This document shows, one piece after another, positions 47,935 to 62,712 of a stretch of 64,000 bases of DNA. The notes below the pieces were generated by a model. The model was not told the DNA's origin. It searched no databases and saw nothing but the letters and a program-made list of their open reading frames with translations. Source of the stretch: Lamellibrachia columna (lineage: Eukaryota; Annelida; Polychaeta; Sabellida; Siboglinidae). Numbering within the stretch: position 1 is the first letter of the stretch; every line of letters begins with the position of its first letter. Where the stretch lies: positions 43,795,469-43,859,468 of the forward strand of contig OY759263.1 in NCBI GenBank assembly GCA_963662155.1, given 5' to 3'. The position numbers and the translations under genes were made by a program.

Positions 47935-48230
47935 ATGAAGTCTCGTCTAAAGTGGAGCACAGTGGCCCAGAGGTCAGAGTGCAGGACTGCCAACCGAGAG
48001 AACCGAGGCTCCAGTCTACATGCTGCTCTTCTGAAGCTCACGCAACTTCGATCGCCTCACTTTGCCTGTGTTTTTCGGAAGATAAACTATACATTCCGTT
48101 GGTCGCTTCAACCTGGTGTATGTGCCCGGGGAAGTGAACGTTCCCACGCAGGGGGTAAATGTGTAACACGTCGGGGACTCACAGAGGGATGGTCTCGCAT
48201 TTCTTGCTCCCCCACCCCAGAATAGAAGGG
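47935..48230 (+). mobile_element. tRNA-derived SINE, most complete copy
   Basis: A head with A-box-like GTGGCCCAGAGGTCAGAGTG and B-box-like AACCGAGGCTCCAGTCT, then a body with CCGTTGGTCGCTTCAACCTG and GGGGAAGTGAACGTTCCCAC. The body recurs at 31343-31440 and in weaker form at 39250-39330. Confidence 0.65.
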
Positions 48231-48339
48231 GGATAAACAGGACAAGGTTCTGCTTAATTAACATTTTAATAAGGAAAGGTGGAAGTCACAGCGGCTTACA
48301 TAGATAAACACGAGGAGGAAACGCATTCAGTAGGGATGT

Positions 48340-50110
48340 CGATTGGCATAAGGCAGAGTTGTTGTGGGAAATAATGTTTGGGAAGGAGCCGGATAGCGGT
48401 GTGAGTCGGGAGAAGGAGTGGGATAGCGGTATGAGTCGGGAGTGCGATGGCGGTGTGTGTCGCGAGAAGGAGTGGGACAGCGGTATGAGTCGTGGATAGT
48501 GGTGAGAGTCGGGAGAAGGAGCAGTATAGCGGTGTGAGTCGGAAGAAGGAGTGAGATAGCGGTGAGAGTCGGGAGAAGGAACGGGATAGCGGTGTGAGTC
48601 GGGGGAAGGAGCAGTATAGCGGTGTGAGTCGGAAGAAGGAGTGAGATAGCGGTGTGAGTCGGGAGAAGGAGCAGTATAGTGGTATGAGTCGGGTGTGAGT
48701 TAGGAGAAGGAGTGAGATAGTGGTGAGAGTCGGGAGAAGGAACGGGATAGTGGTGTGAGTCGGGAAAAGGAGTGAGATAGCGGTGTGAGTTAGGAGAAGG
48801 AGTGAGATAGAGGTGTGAGTCGGGAGAAGGAGTGAGATATCGGTATGAGTCGGGAGAAGAAGTGAGATAGCGGTGTGAGTTAGGAGAAGGAGTGAGATAG
48901 AGGTGTGAGTCGGGAGAAGGAGTGAGATATCGGTATGAGTCGGGAGAAGAAGTGAGATAGCGGTATGAGTCGGGAGAAGGAGTGGGATAGCGGTGTGAGT
49001 TAGGAGAAGGAGTGACATAGCGGTGTGAGTCGGGAGAAGGAACGGGATAGCGGTGTGAGTTAGGAGAAGGAGTGAGATAGCGGTGAGAGTCGGGAGAAAG
49101 AGCGGGATAGCAGTGTGAGTGAGGAGAAGGAGTGAGATAGCGGTGAGAGTTAGGAGAAGGAGTGAGATAGCGGTACGAGTCGGGAGAAGGAGCAGTGTAG
49201 CGGTGTGAGTCGGAAGAAGGAGTGAGATAGCGGTGTGAGTCGGCAGAAGGAACGGGATAGCGGTGTGAGTTAGGAGAAGGAGCAGTATAGCGGTGTGAGT
49301 CGGAAGAAGGAGTGAGATAGCGGTGAGAGTCGGGAGAAGGAACGGGATAGTGGTGTGAGTCGGAAGAAGGAGCAGTATAGCGGTGTGAGTCGTAAGAAGG
49401 AGTGAGATAGCGGTGAGAATCGGGAGAAGGAACGGGATAGCGATGTGAGTCGGGGGAAGGAGCAGTATAGCGGTGTGAGTCGGGAGAAGGAGCAGTTTAG
49501 CGGTGTGAGTTAGGAGAAGGAGTGAGATAGCGGTATGGGTCGGGAGAAGGAGTGAGATAGCGGTGTGAGTTAGGAGAAGGAGTGAGATAGCGGTATGAGT
49601 CGGGAGAAGGAGTGAGATAGCGGTGTGAGTCGGGAGAAGGAGCGAGACAGCGGTGTGAGTTAGGAGAAGGAGTGAGATAGCGGTGTGAATCGGGAGAAGG
49701 ACTGAGATAGCGGTGTGAGTTAGGAGAAGGAGTGAGATAGCGGTGTGAGTCGGGAGAAGGACTGAGACAGCGGTGTGAGTTAGGAGAAGGAGTGAGATAG
49801 CGGTGTGAGTCGGGAGAAGGAACAGTATAGCGGTGTGAGTCGGAAGAAGGAGTGAGATAGCGGTGAGAGTCGGGAGAAGGAACAGGATAGCGGTGTGAGT
49901 CGGGAGAAGGAGTGAGATAGCGGTGAGAGTCGGGAGAAGGAACGGGATAGCGGTGTGAGTTAGGAGAAGGAGTGAGATAGCGGTGTGAGTTAGGAGAAGG
50001 AGTGAGATAGCGGTGTGAGTTAGGAGAAGGAGTGAGATAGCGGTGTGAGTTAAGAGAAGGAGTGACATAGCGGTGAGAGTTGGGAGAAGGAACGGGATAG
50101 AGGTGTGAGT
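48340..50110. repeat. 30-bp minisatellite, about 59 units (1.8 kb)
   Basis: Units near GGTGTGAGTCGGGAGAAGGA plus GTGAGATAGC, with variants (TTAGGAG, AACGGG, GCAGTAT) in alternating order that suggests higher-order duplication. The 30-bp length keeps a 675-codon - strand frame open (ten-residue LLPTHTAISL periodicity). No start context, domain or splicing supports a protein. Confidence 0.98.
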
Positions 50111-50125
50111 CGGGAGCACGTAAAC

Positions 50126-50755
50126 GCAAGGAGACAACAGTCTTGCGGAAGTGGGGAAAGAAACGCGATCAAGGAAGATTGAGTAGAACAAGAAATAGGC
50201 TCGAAAAAAAATTTGCAGGAAAAAAAACGAACGAGCGCGTACGAGGAAACCAGCCGGTGAAACACGTGGGTGGTGCGCTACAGGCCGAGACCTCGATACG
50301 ACTTTACGAGCTGACGTCATCACTCCGAACTCTCCAGATCAGGAACTCCGACCGACTGATGATTGTAGTTACGCTCAGCGTACCTGAGCTAAATCGCGTT
50401 TCATTCATGCGTTGGTGTAGTTCCAATGCATGTACGTACGAGCAGGTCCTTTGTGTTAGGGACCGTTCACAACTGTCAACACTGACCTATTCGTACAGAC
50501 CGGATGACTGGGGTCAAGGCTCGCTCGCAAGCGAAATCACATTCCACGTCAGTGGGTCTGAGAATAAATATGCTTTGTACGCATAGATAAATATCGATAA
50601 CTGTGAACGGCCGATAAGCGAGACACCCTTCACATGTGCGCTCAAGCGACGCCGCATTGTTTAAATGTCATGTTTTGTTGAGTTTTGTTTCCACGTCATG
50701 TGTAATGCACAACTCGGACATTCGACTGACATCGTAACAAATAAGCGCAGACGCT
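50126..50755. other. Gene-free stretch, nothing recognised
   Basis: A 147-codon + frame (50143-50586) has no recognisable domain. Confidence 0.5.
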
Positions 50756-50759
50756 AATA

Positions 50760-51430
50760 TTATAACAATTTAGCGTCAACAGTACATAACAAATGCGCGC
50801 GGATGCTAACATGAGAACATCGCAAATATTGTAACAAATGAATGCCGGCGCCAACATTGTAATGCATGAGTGTCTATGTTAATATTCTAACAAATGAGTG
50901 TCTGTGCTGAAGTTGGAGCAAATGAGCGGCGATGCTAACATCGTAACAAATGAGCGCCGACACTATAGCATCGTAACAAAAGGGCCCCGGTGCTAACATT
51001 GTAACAAATGGGCGCTGACACTATAGCATCGTAACAAAAGGGCCCCGGTGCTAACATTGTAACAAATGAACGCCTACACTATAGCATCGTAACAAAAGGG
51101 CCCCGGTGCTAACATTGTAACAAATGGGCGCCGACACTATAGCATCGTAACAAAAGGGCCCCGGTGCTAGCATTGTAACAAATGGGCGCTGACACTATAG
51201 CATCGTAACAAAAGGGCCCCGGTGATAGCATTGTAACAAATGGGCGCTGACACTATAGCATCGTAACAAAAGGGCCCCGGTGCTAACATTGTAACAAATG
51301 AGCGCCGACACTATAGCATCGTAACAAAAGGGCCCCGGTGCTAACATTGTAACAAATGGGCGCCGACACTATAGCATCGTAACAAAAGGGCCCCGGTGCT
51401 AACATTGTAACAAATGGGCGCTGACGCTAT
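50760..51430. repeat. 58-bp minisatellite, about eight good units and older flanking units
   Basis: Units contain GACACTATAGCATCGTAACA, AAAGGGCCCCGGTGCTAAC and ATTGTAACAAATG. 50760-50960 holds shorter, more diverged ancestors built on TAACAAATGAGCG. Confidence 0.96.
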
Positions 51431-51454
51431 CACCGTAACGAATAATGTACATTC

Positions 51455-51540
51455 TGTGTTTATTTGGTGTATATCTTATATATGGTGTATATCTTATATA
51501 TGGTGTATATCTTATATATGGCGTATATCTTATATGTAGT
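51455..51540. repeat. 18/19-bp repeat, four units
   Basis: Unit near GGTGTATATCTTATATAT. Confidence 0.93.
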
Positions 51541-51654
51541 GAAAATCAGCCGCAATACAAAAAAACTTTTTTTAGCTGTGTAGAAGATAACGAAACAACA
51601 GTTTTGAGTGTGAAAACAAACCCGCGTAAAGATAACTTGAATAACGAAAATATG

Positions 51655-52010
51655 ACTCGAATAACGGCAATGTGACACGAATAACGTCGATGTGACGTGA
51701 ATAACGGCTGTATGACGTAAATAACGGCGGTGTGACGTAAATAACAGCGGTGTGACGCGAATAACGTCGACTTGACGTGAATAACGTCGACTTGACGTGA
51801 ATAACGTCGACTTGACGTGAATCACGTAGACTTGACGTGAATAACGGCGATGTGACGTGAATAACGTCGATTTGGCGTGAATAACGTCGACTTGGCGTGA
51901 ATAACGTCGACTTGACGTGAATAACGACGATGTGACGTGAATAACGTCGACTTGACGTGAATAACGTCGACTTGACGTGAATAACGTCGACTGGACGTGA
52001 ATACCGGCGA
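51655..52010. repeat. 20-bp minisatellite, about 18 units, TGACGTGAATAACGTCGACT
   Basis: Most units carry TGACGTGA and AACGTCGAC. The left third has AACGGCG(A/G)TGTGACG variants. CRE-like TGACGT cores recur every 20 bp. Confidence 0.96.
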
Positions 52011-52224
52011 CATAGGAGACGAAACAATAAGAAGAAACATATTCAGTGGTATTCCACCAGGAGGCAACATATTTATCTGAAGATACAGCGTGTTGAATGG
52101 ATACTTCTACGTTCATTACGTTGACGTGCTAATTTTAGCCACACCTCGTCTGAGGTGCGGACGAGCGGACTGCTCCTGACGCTCACAGATCAGATCCTAG
52201 TTGACATTAGACGGGTCGAGTTCT

Positions 52225-52290
52225 CTGTTATCAGACGCGGCCGAGTGGTGCTAAACGGACTCGAGATGTCTATGTCAGCAGTATGGCGTA
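52225..52290 (+). other. tRNA-Leu/Ser-like A-box segment (possible SINE head)
   Basis: GCGGCCGAGTGGTGCTAAAC followed by GGACTCGAGATG resembles the 5' half of a class II tRNA. No B box or acceptor stem follows, so it is not a functional tRNA gene. Confidence 0.4.
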
Positions 52291-52970
52291 GGGAGCCGTC
52301 GTATCAAGATGGTACGCATACTCTACTTGGGCGTACGTCCAATAGGCCCAAAATCAACTTTCCTATCTGACAGCCGAAATGCAGATTTGCATCGAAGCTA
52401 ACAACATAAGATCTTGAAACTGATACGCACCAACTTCTACTCTTCATAATGTCATCAAGAAGTAAAAGAAATGTGCTCCAAATAATTGTTTGTAAGTTTG
52501 TCGTCTTACGAATATCGTTGAAAACAAACCGCCATACTGTGGGAATTACGTCACATGATGTTCCGCAACATCACGTTACTCGCACATTTTATGACAATTA
52601 TATCACAATTTTACATGTTCTAACCCATGAGTGACACTTCGTTCGTTTTATACAATGGCAACGTACAGTCTTCAACATTTTATAGTCGCCCAGAATAGAA
52701 ACTCTTAAAAACCACAAGAACTCGTAGAAAATGAACATAGATGGTGTTGCTCTTCCTTCGACTAGCTTTTGATGGTCGATTTGGCACGTTTCTGCTTCTG
52801 CTGGTGTTTGCTCGGTTGTCAGCCATATGACGTCACGGTCTGAGTCAGCGAGGAGGTGTTTAATGAGAGTCTGGAATGTGTCTGACATCTGTATGATGTC
52901 TCGGCTGTTCGACAACAGAATACACCCGGTGTATGTTCGGGAACAACCTTTGCAAAATATACTAGTATAA
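52291..52970. other. Gene-free stretch, nothing recognised
   Basis: No tandem array or supported coding frame. Confidence 0.5.
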
Positions 52971-52974
52971 TACT

Positions 52975-53221
52975 TTCGTTCTCCCTTTCCCTCTCCGTCT
53001 CCCTCTTCTTTACCTCTACGCCTCCCTCTCCCTTTCCCTCTCCGTCTCCATTTCCCTCACTGTCTCTCTCTCTCAGTCTCCCTGCCCCTCCTCCCTCTCC
53101 GCCTCTCTCTCTCTCTCTTTCTATCTCTCTCTCCCTCTCCCTCTCCCTCACTCCCACCCCACATCTTCCGCCTCTCTCTCTCTCTCCGTCTCCCTGCCCT
53201 CCCCCCTCTCTCTCTCCCTCC

Positions 53222-53259
<38 letters not shown>

Positions 53260-53412
53260 ACTAACTCTCTCTCTCTCCCTCCCTCCCTCCCTCCCTCCCT
53301 CCCTACCTCCCTCCCTCCCCCTCCCTCTCTCTCTCTCTCTTTCTCTCTCTCGCTCGCTCGCTCGCTCACTCACTCACTCACTCACTCACTCACTCACTCA
53401 CTAATTATCTCC

Positions 53413-53443
<31 letters not shown>

Positions 53444-53565
53444 TCTCTCTCTCTCACTCACTCTCTCTCTCTCTCTCTCACTCTCTCTCTCTCTCTCTCT
53501 CACTCACTCTCTCTCTCTCTCTCTCTCTCACTCACTCAATCACTCACTCACTCACTCTCACTCAC

Positions 53566-53601
<36 letters not shown>

Positions 53602-53632
53602 CCTAACTCCCTCTATCCCTCCCTCTCTCTCT

Positions 53633-53669
<37 letters not shown>

Positions 53670-53720
53670 ACTCACTCACTCACTCACTCACTCACTCACT
53701 CACCCACTCTCCCTCCCTCT

Positions 53721-53753
<33 letters not shown>

Positions 53754-53760
53754 CCTCTCT
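52975..53760. repeat. CT/CTCA/CCCT low-complexity tract
   Basis: About 785 bp of polypyrimidine with (CACT)n and (CCCT)n blocks. Glu/Arg-only or Ser/Leu-only frames are artefacts. Confidence 0.97.
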
Positions 53761-53764
53761 CGTA

Positions 53765-55560
53765 GTCTTAGTATTACAAGTGAGAAAGCATTGATGCTTA
53801 AAACCCCTCAACATGTGTCCTAGGTCTCCGTGAAACACAACAAAAGTGCCTCTGAAGTCGGCCGAATAACGAGCACAGTTCTCGTTCACAATGACCACGA
53901 TATTTGTTATTGATATTCACCACATTGATTAATGACAGGAGAAGCACATTCCATTGCATTCCGTTTCTGTGGTGAATTTCTCCTTATTGTGACTTATTTA
54001 TTGATGGCATAATATTGCGAGAGCAGGGATCTCACTATTAACCATGTCCTAGTTCCCAAAATCCTGATACGCGTCGCCAACGCTCGAGTTGCCAGACGCA
54101 GACGAACTAAGCAACTTCTGGTACTGTCACCATAGCAACGTTTTACTTGTTTTACAATGAAGCAATCCATGTTGCTACGAATTAGCACACTATCTAGCTA
54201 TCTAAGAAAAGCTGGGTAAGAAGTAAGCTATTTTAAGATTGTCCAAGTTTCTCAAAAAAGAAACAAGGCAGGCCTAAAAATCCAACCCTGGTAATAACTT
54301 TCTTAAGGGAGGGAAAGGTTACGGACGTGTGTGTGTGTATTGTCTAGATGGCTGCTGTGGCTTGGTACAGAGGGAGATGGCACGCGATTGTTTCCGTCAT
54401 GTGCAAATCCTTTTGGCGCAGACGATAGAAGACGTTCACCATTTACCAGCGTCATCTTACCACCAACAGTCTTCCAACGTTCTACATAATGCGAAATGAT
54501 GATTTCATTATTTTGAACTTGATGAAGAAGCAGTAAGGCCCGTTGACACAGTGTCGCCCGATCAATCGGACAACTAATCGCTTGTGTGAACGGCGTAAAG
54601 CCGAGAACCACTGACCAATAGTGCACCGATTGACCACATATAAAAATACACTGACCAGACACGCGCCAACTGTTTAGCACCAATTGGCCAATTCACGGAA
54701 CACTCGTAACTTTTATGCGATTGCTACAACTCCGACATCCCAGACGTCAGCTGGTGATTGATGGGCCGGGGGAATCGGCAGGCGGGCAGCGTGTGCTGGG
54801 ACCTACCGACTGGGAACGACAATTAACCTGGCTAATCTTCGTTTCATCTCTGCTAGTGGCATGGCCACACCGCGATGCGCCCGCCGCGCGTACTTGCTAT
54901 TCACGAGCACGCCATCACACTGCCGTTACGTGGCGGGGGGAATTTAATCGCCGGTAATTGTGCATTTCTTTACCGAATCGCGTATGTCGGCGTATAAGTA
55001 AATCGTATTTGCGCTAAAGTCGTGCACTGAAACATTCACTTAGCCGAACACACTGGCGAACACGACGAGGTGAATTGGTTACAAGCCGCCGTAGCAAATA
55101 ATTAATTTGCGCAAATAAGCAACATTTGATTATGGCGTTCGGAACTACGCAACATTGGCAATTTGGTATTGACAGCAGATTGATACGAATGCCGAAGTAG
55201 CCGCGATAAATTAATCTTATTGGACACTGTTGTGGCTTTCGCTGAATATTATTAATGCTGTTACGACGAACACACGGGAACACACAAGTCCAATTCAACC
55301 GAAATAACGCACTTACTAGACTACAACGTCGCCGGTTCAACATTACACGTCATCACGTAACTTTGACCTGACGTCATACTACGTCACAATGAAGGACAAA
55401 CAGAGACACGTGTTTCATTATCTCCACATGAGGGCGCTACATGATATCCTGATTTATAGTTGTACGCCGTTGTCCAAATATGTGCTACTGGGTTTTAAAC
55501 TGTTCCACCAAACTGTGTGTTGATGTTTTATACGATGTATACGCTGTGTTATATGGTATT
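53765..55560. other. Gene-free stretch, nothing recognised
   Basis: A 126-codon - frame (54303-54683) has no recognised domain. Confidence 0.5.
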
Positions 55561-55564
55561 ATGA

Positions 55565-55825
55565 TATATATTACAGATTAAAGCAAGTTCTTATATAGCG
55601 CGTATCCAGTACATAGGACTGTTCGAAGCGCTTTTCACTTCACCCTCTGCAAAGCAAACCGGTTAATTCCAACACCAACTCGACTTCTCTGGGAAGTATT
55701 CAGTCATGCTGCAATTACTGCACGAAGACTATTCATCCACATACAATCACTGCTGTTTAATTGAGAGTTCGATGTTCCAGTCATCGCTACGCTCCGCCCC
55801 ACAAGACCATTATTATATATTACAG
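55565..55825 (+). mobile_element. SINE-like element with 12-bp target-site duplication
   Basis: TATATATTACAG occurs at 55565-55576 and again at 55814-55825, bracketing a 237-bp element homologous to 29400-29715. A perfect 12-bp flanking repeat is the signature of LINE-machinery insertion. No tRNA head was recognised, so the promoter type is open. Confidence 0.8.
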
Positions 55826-55929
55826 TATACGAGGTGATTATACGCAAAACGCGTTAAAAAACATATAAAATTGGTCACGTAATTGATAGCGGTAGAATTA
55901 AATGTGGTCTGTGCAAAAACATTTTATTC

Positions 55930-56045
55930 GTTACAGACGGTAACATTTTATTCGTTACAGACGGTAACATTTTATTCGTTACAGACGGTAACATTTTACT
56001 CGTTACAGACGGTAACATTTTACTCGTTACAGACGGTAACACAGT
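55930..56045. repeat. 24-bp minisatellite, five units
   Basis: Unit TTACAGACGGTAACATTTTA plus TTCG. Two units have CTCG. Confidence 0.96.
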
Positions 56046-56409
56046 AACTCGCTTTGTACCAAAGTAATGCTACTATATTTTATGTTGGTATTTTTTTTCA
56101 TTTTAGGCACTTGCCTAATCCGGGCCCTCCTTATTTTCGCCACTTGGGTAAGTATGTTCGGCTACAATGCACAGTTATTTGTTAAATAAAAAAAAAATTA
56201 ATTCAATATCTTTATTTCAAACTAAAACTTATACAGACAGCATGTTTATACATATGTCCATGAACTGTCATTAACTAAGCACATATGGATAAGGTCAAAA
56301 TATATCAAATGAAAAACGTATTGCACAATAGGGCCTACAATAGGTAGACTCAATCCAAACTATTATGTATATACAACATCTTTATCCAATGACGTCGTAT
56401 TCGAGATTG

Positions 56410-56560
56410 CCACTTTAAGTCACTGATCACAATTGCCACTTTAAGTCACTGATCACAATTGCCACTTTAAGTCACTGATCACAATTGCCACTTTAAGTCA
56501 CTGATCACAATTGCCACTTTAAGTCACTGATCACAATTGCCACTTTAAGTCACTGATCAG
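56410..56560. repeat. 26-bp minisatellite, six units
   Basis: Unit GATCACAATTGCCACTTTAA plus GTCACT, nearly perfect. Confidence 0.97.
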
Positions 56561-56599
56561 AATAGCTATGACCATCGTGTTATCGGAAACATGAAGTCT

Positions 56600-57910
<1,311 letters not shown>

Positions 57911-58182
57911 GCTACATTTCCCCTTTCGCGTTGTCATAAGAAACAACGCACATTCGACCGTCCGAAAATAAAACGAAATGTGTTTTTACACATACAATCT
58001 TTAAACATTACCACATTCCACATGTTATGTTGGCTTACTGTTAACAGCCTGTTAGGGATGTAGTTGCCTACTTCTGTCGAGCGCCAGAACTCTCGCTGCC
58101 CCATGATTGGCGCGGCCGCCATTTCTAGTGCCTGTATCCAATTAACAAATCAAACAACGGGCGGCAAATATAGATTCAACAC

Positions 58183-59034
<852 letters not shown>

Positions 59035-59095
59035 GCATATACTATAGCATATACTATAGCATATACTATAGCATATACTATAGCATATACCTTCG
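59035..59095. repeat. 12-bp minisatellite, about five units
   Basis: Unit AGCATATACTAT, perfect. Confidence 0.97.
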
Positions 59096-59099
59096 CAAG

Positions 59100-59599
59100 T
59101 TACCCGGTCTAACGATCAAAGTGAATTCTTTCGACTAACGAGATGACGCATAAAGAAGCCAGCAAAGAAGGCAGGGAAGGTCAGAGCTGAGACAAGTGAA
59201 ATCGATCGGAACGTGGAGCACCAGACAAAGACGACAACCGCCGGGCGAATAAGTAGAACTGCTGTAATGCAATGACATCGCTTGGCCAAACTGATGGCTT
59301 TGCATGTATTCAAACAGTTTGGTGTCATTCGGTTCTACTCTGTTGACACGGTGCTCGTGTGATCGATATTCAACGATGCTGTCGCCGAGACAGGGACAGA
59401 CAGTTCGTGTGCTGTAGAAAGGCACGGATACGCCGACGTCGTAGTTTCTGCACACAGGCAACATCCATTCTTGACACAGACGCCCCCTGCTCCACCAGCG
59501 CGACAGTGGTACACAGACAAGCAACTACGCAGCCAGTTTGTCAGACAGACATATCTGAGCTAAATGATTAAGTGTCACTGCGCCAATTCAGACATGTCT
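59100..59599. other. Gene-free stretch, nothing recognised
   Basis: No tandem array or supported coding frame. Confidence 0.5.
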
Positions 59600-59965
59600 C
59601 CATTTCTGTCCAACACGGCAAAGAGAGTTTCTGTGGGAAGCTGGGGAGGAGTGGTTGGGTTAAACTGGGCTGGGTGCGTGGAACGTATGGAAGGGGAGGG
59701 CTAACGAAGAAAGCGGATGCGCTCAGAGGGAAACGTATGAGGGGAAGGGGAAGACCGAGGCTGAGGTGGGAGGAATGCATGAGATATTTGGCGTGATTGA
59801 TGGGGGAGCAGAGAACGAAGGACATGCCGGGGGTGGAGACGGGTGGTGGGGGCGGCAGTGAAACTGGTCAGTGACGGAAGAAGAAGAAAAATAAAATTCT
59901 AGGACCGGCATCGATACCAGCCTCACCCCGAACTTCGGGGACGAAAAGGGGAGCAATAACAATGG
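59600..59965 (+). mobile_element. LINE tail relic, same family as 960-1350
   Basis: Encodes LTKKADALR and GRGRPRLRWEECMRYLA (RWEDCV..DL-type block). It then has the same 3' UTR as 1260-1350 (GTGACGGAAGAAGAAGAA, CCAGCCTCACCCCGAACTTC, GGGGAGCAA). The frame is otherwise broken. Confidence 0.75.
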
Positions 59966-60974
59966 CCGCCTTGGGAAACTTCCGCCCGGGCAAAGACAGC
60001 CAGGCCTCGTTTCGTCGCTGGCATTGTCATCAGCCGCTGTACACCCACCAGCAGAGCCCACGGAGAGTTGTGCCAGCCTATCATCCATATAGAAAGCATT
60101 ATTTCACTGTTCGTATCTAATTTTAGCACCAACACATCAATGGCGCTTCGGAGTCATCGATTCGCCGGCGTTATCGGCGTTGTCGCTGCAATATGGCTGT
60201 TTCATATCCGCATTTGTCGTGCTTCGAGCGCGCTGTGGCGTCAGACTCCACAACTGCCCGCACGAGCAGCGTTTGTTCAACGACAAATGCCTTTTACGAC
60301 TCGCTGTAAACTAAGCCGTTCGGGACGCGCGAAGAAACGCGGTGTTCCGCTCGTTGAGCACACCACAAGCCTTTCATTATACGTGCTGTGCCAAGTAATC
60401 GGTGATTAAAAAGAAAACTCGTTTGGGAAATGCAAAGGTGGAAAACAACAACCGGTTCAATTCGGTTACTGAATAGTTTGCCTGGAGCCTTTTTATGCGG
60501 ACAGGCGTCAGACAGCGCGCGGGACCAGTCAGGAGCTAGACTCCGCGTGGGCATATGTCGTCTGCACGCAAGCCACGTAGGAAGACGAGATCAAGGCTAC
60601 GTGGCCTAAATATCACATATTCCCTCCAAATTGAAGGCAGGTCAAAATATCTCTTTGCGAATGCATGTTGCGTCTGGTCCATCGTCAGTTTTGAACACTT
60701 CTCTGTCCATGAAATAATGAAGAGCATCGAGAACGCTTCCACGAAGCTAACCCGACTCAAAGGTGTTCTCCATAGTAAAGTGCACACATGTTTTAACGTT
60801 CTGACCAGGAATAATTCTGATTAATGTTCTCTAAATGTAAAGACGTCTTAGAGGTCATTGGCTAAGGACGCTGTAGTCACGTACAGAGAATCGAAAAACA
60901 TCTTTCCAAATTGTTCGATTTACTGGTGAAACAAACTTCCTGTAGATGGCGCGGTGTATGCTCGTTTTATGGTT
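59966..60974. other. Gene-free stretch, nothing recognised
   Basis: Frames of 80-113 codons at 60068-60409 and 60536-60824 have no recognised domain. Confidence 0.5.
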
Positions 60975-60978
60975 TTAA

Positions 60979-61600
60979 AGCGAAACAAAAGTCATGGTTT
61001 GGAGGACATGCACCTAAAAGAGATAATAAACACTAATTACGTACAACTAAAATCAAGAATATCACGCCAATGGTTTATTCAGAATGTGTTCTAAAAGTTA
61101 GTGAATCTGGTCATCTCTCCGAATGACCGAGGGCTGACATATTAACCAGCTTGACCGATAAGCGCATGCGCAGTTCTATAAAATCGGGGTGACCTAGACT
61201 GTAGTGACGTATCAAGGGAGGCCAGCAAACACAGAACCAATGCAAAGTCTCAAAGCAAACATGTTATTTTACCAGAAAGAAGACACGTTTAGTAAACAAA
61301 GGCCAAAATATGTTACATAAGTTGAGTTTGGGCACAAATAACATGGCTATATCCTATTGACAAGAATAGGAATAGGTATTTACGAATATATTATCATTTG
61401 GCGAGTGATAATTGCCAGCATGCCGCAGTGACGTAGGGTTATCTAACAGTATGGCGCGGCCCATGAAATTAAGATGTTGTGTGTTCAAAAAGGTTTCCTA
61501 GTAAACCACTGGCGTGATAGTCTTAATTGTAGTTACGAATGGTTATGTTTTAGTAAATCTTATAGGTGCATAGGCCAAAAACCGTGACTTTTATTTCAGT
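60979..61600. mobile_element. TTAA-flanked inverted-repeat transposon, copy 2
   Basis: A 622-bp full-length copy. TTAA lies at 60975-60978 and 61601-61604. The ends AGCGAAACAAAAGTCATGGT and (complement) ACTGAAATAAAAGTCACGGT pair. The interior matches copy 1 throughout (GACCGATAAGCGCATGCGCA, GGCGCGGCCCATGAAATTAA, TAGTAAACCACTGGCG). Confidence 0.9.
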
Positions 61601-61604
61601 TTAA

Positions 61605-61949
61605 GAAGAAATACATGTAGATTAGTGGAAAGATAAAATGCAACAAAATATACCAAGATTTGACGAAGACAACAACTAACACTGTGTAACGGGGGTACGA
61701 ATATCATTGTTTCTTTTATGAGCGATGGAAGAAGTGGTTCATAAAAGTAATCAATTATTCATGTCAGAGGCCCTTATATGATTCAGTCTACAGTCGACTT
61801 TCCCATTGGTGGCCACCCGTCAATGTTGACCAATATTAACACGAATTACGGCGCGCACGTGTCTAGTGGCCAAAACAATCCCAAATATCCTTCCTCCTAT
61901 TAAAATTATCTAAAAGTGTGCGTGTGCGGGTGTGCATGCATGCATGCGA

Positions 61950-61992
<43 letters not shown>

Positions 61993-62620
61993 GTGTGCGT
62001 GGAAGTGTGAGAAGGAAGCTCTTGTCGAGCCAATCCGGGCGCCATGTGTCGCCATCGGTAGTATTAATTGCACGTGTCAGGGTCGGCTCGGCACAAAGTG
62101 TCTTCACAGGTGATATAAACGACCCCGACCTGCCGCGTGTGCACCATTACTTAAATAATGATTTAGCACATCCGACGCTTGATGAAAATAGCGGCCGCTC
62201 TCCATCTCTGGCACGTGGACGTTGTGCGCTACTATCCATGTCAATGGGACATGGGTAGTAACGCGGGAAGTCCACAAAACATAACAGGTGCTTCGCTTAT
62301 GGAATTGATAGAAATCTACTGCAATTTCACTAGTAACATATTCTCACACGGCATTTGTTGTAAGTTTTGATAACAGAAGCGTATACCGGAGTAGCGTACC
62401 GCGAGCCGCGCTCGATGTTTGGCGCTATGACTGTGGCGCTTTCTGCCGGCATTCCACATGGCAGATGATGTCGCTGGTGGAATCGTTTGTGAATCACATG
62501 CCGCTGTTGAAGCTATTACATCTGACACACCACCAGCAGTTTTGATAATTGCACCACTGTGCCTGTAAACAGCCTGTAAACAGCGACGGTATCTTCTGGT
62601 TTGCTGTATACTTTTCTGCG
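61605..62620. other. Gene-free stretch with one GTGC microsatellite
   Basis: (GTGC)n with GCAT lies at 61915-61992. No supported coding frame. Confidence 0.5.
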
Positions 62621-62623
62621 TTT

Positions 62624-62712
62624 GAGTCAGAAATGTTTGAGTCAGAAATGTTTGAGTCAGAAATGTTTGAGTCAGAAATGTTTGAGTCAGAAATGTTTGA
62701 GTCAGAAATGCG
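62624..62712. repeat. 15-bp minisatellite, six units
   Basis: Unit TCAGAAATGTTTGAG, perfect. Five-residue periodic frames on both strands are artefacts. Confidence 0.97.

Noticed and set aside
48296..50323. A 675-codon open frame on the - strand
   Set aside because: It is almost entirely the 30-bp minisatellite read in one frame; unit length divisible by three keeps it open. No domain, signal or splice evidence.
52225..52290. A tRNA-Ser/Leu gene
   Set aside because: Only the 5' half is tRNA-like; there is no B box and no acceptor-stem pairing.
54303..54683. A 126-codon - strand frame as a gene
   Set aside because: No recognisable domain and no supporting splice context; left as unrecognised sequence.
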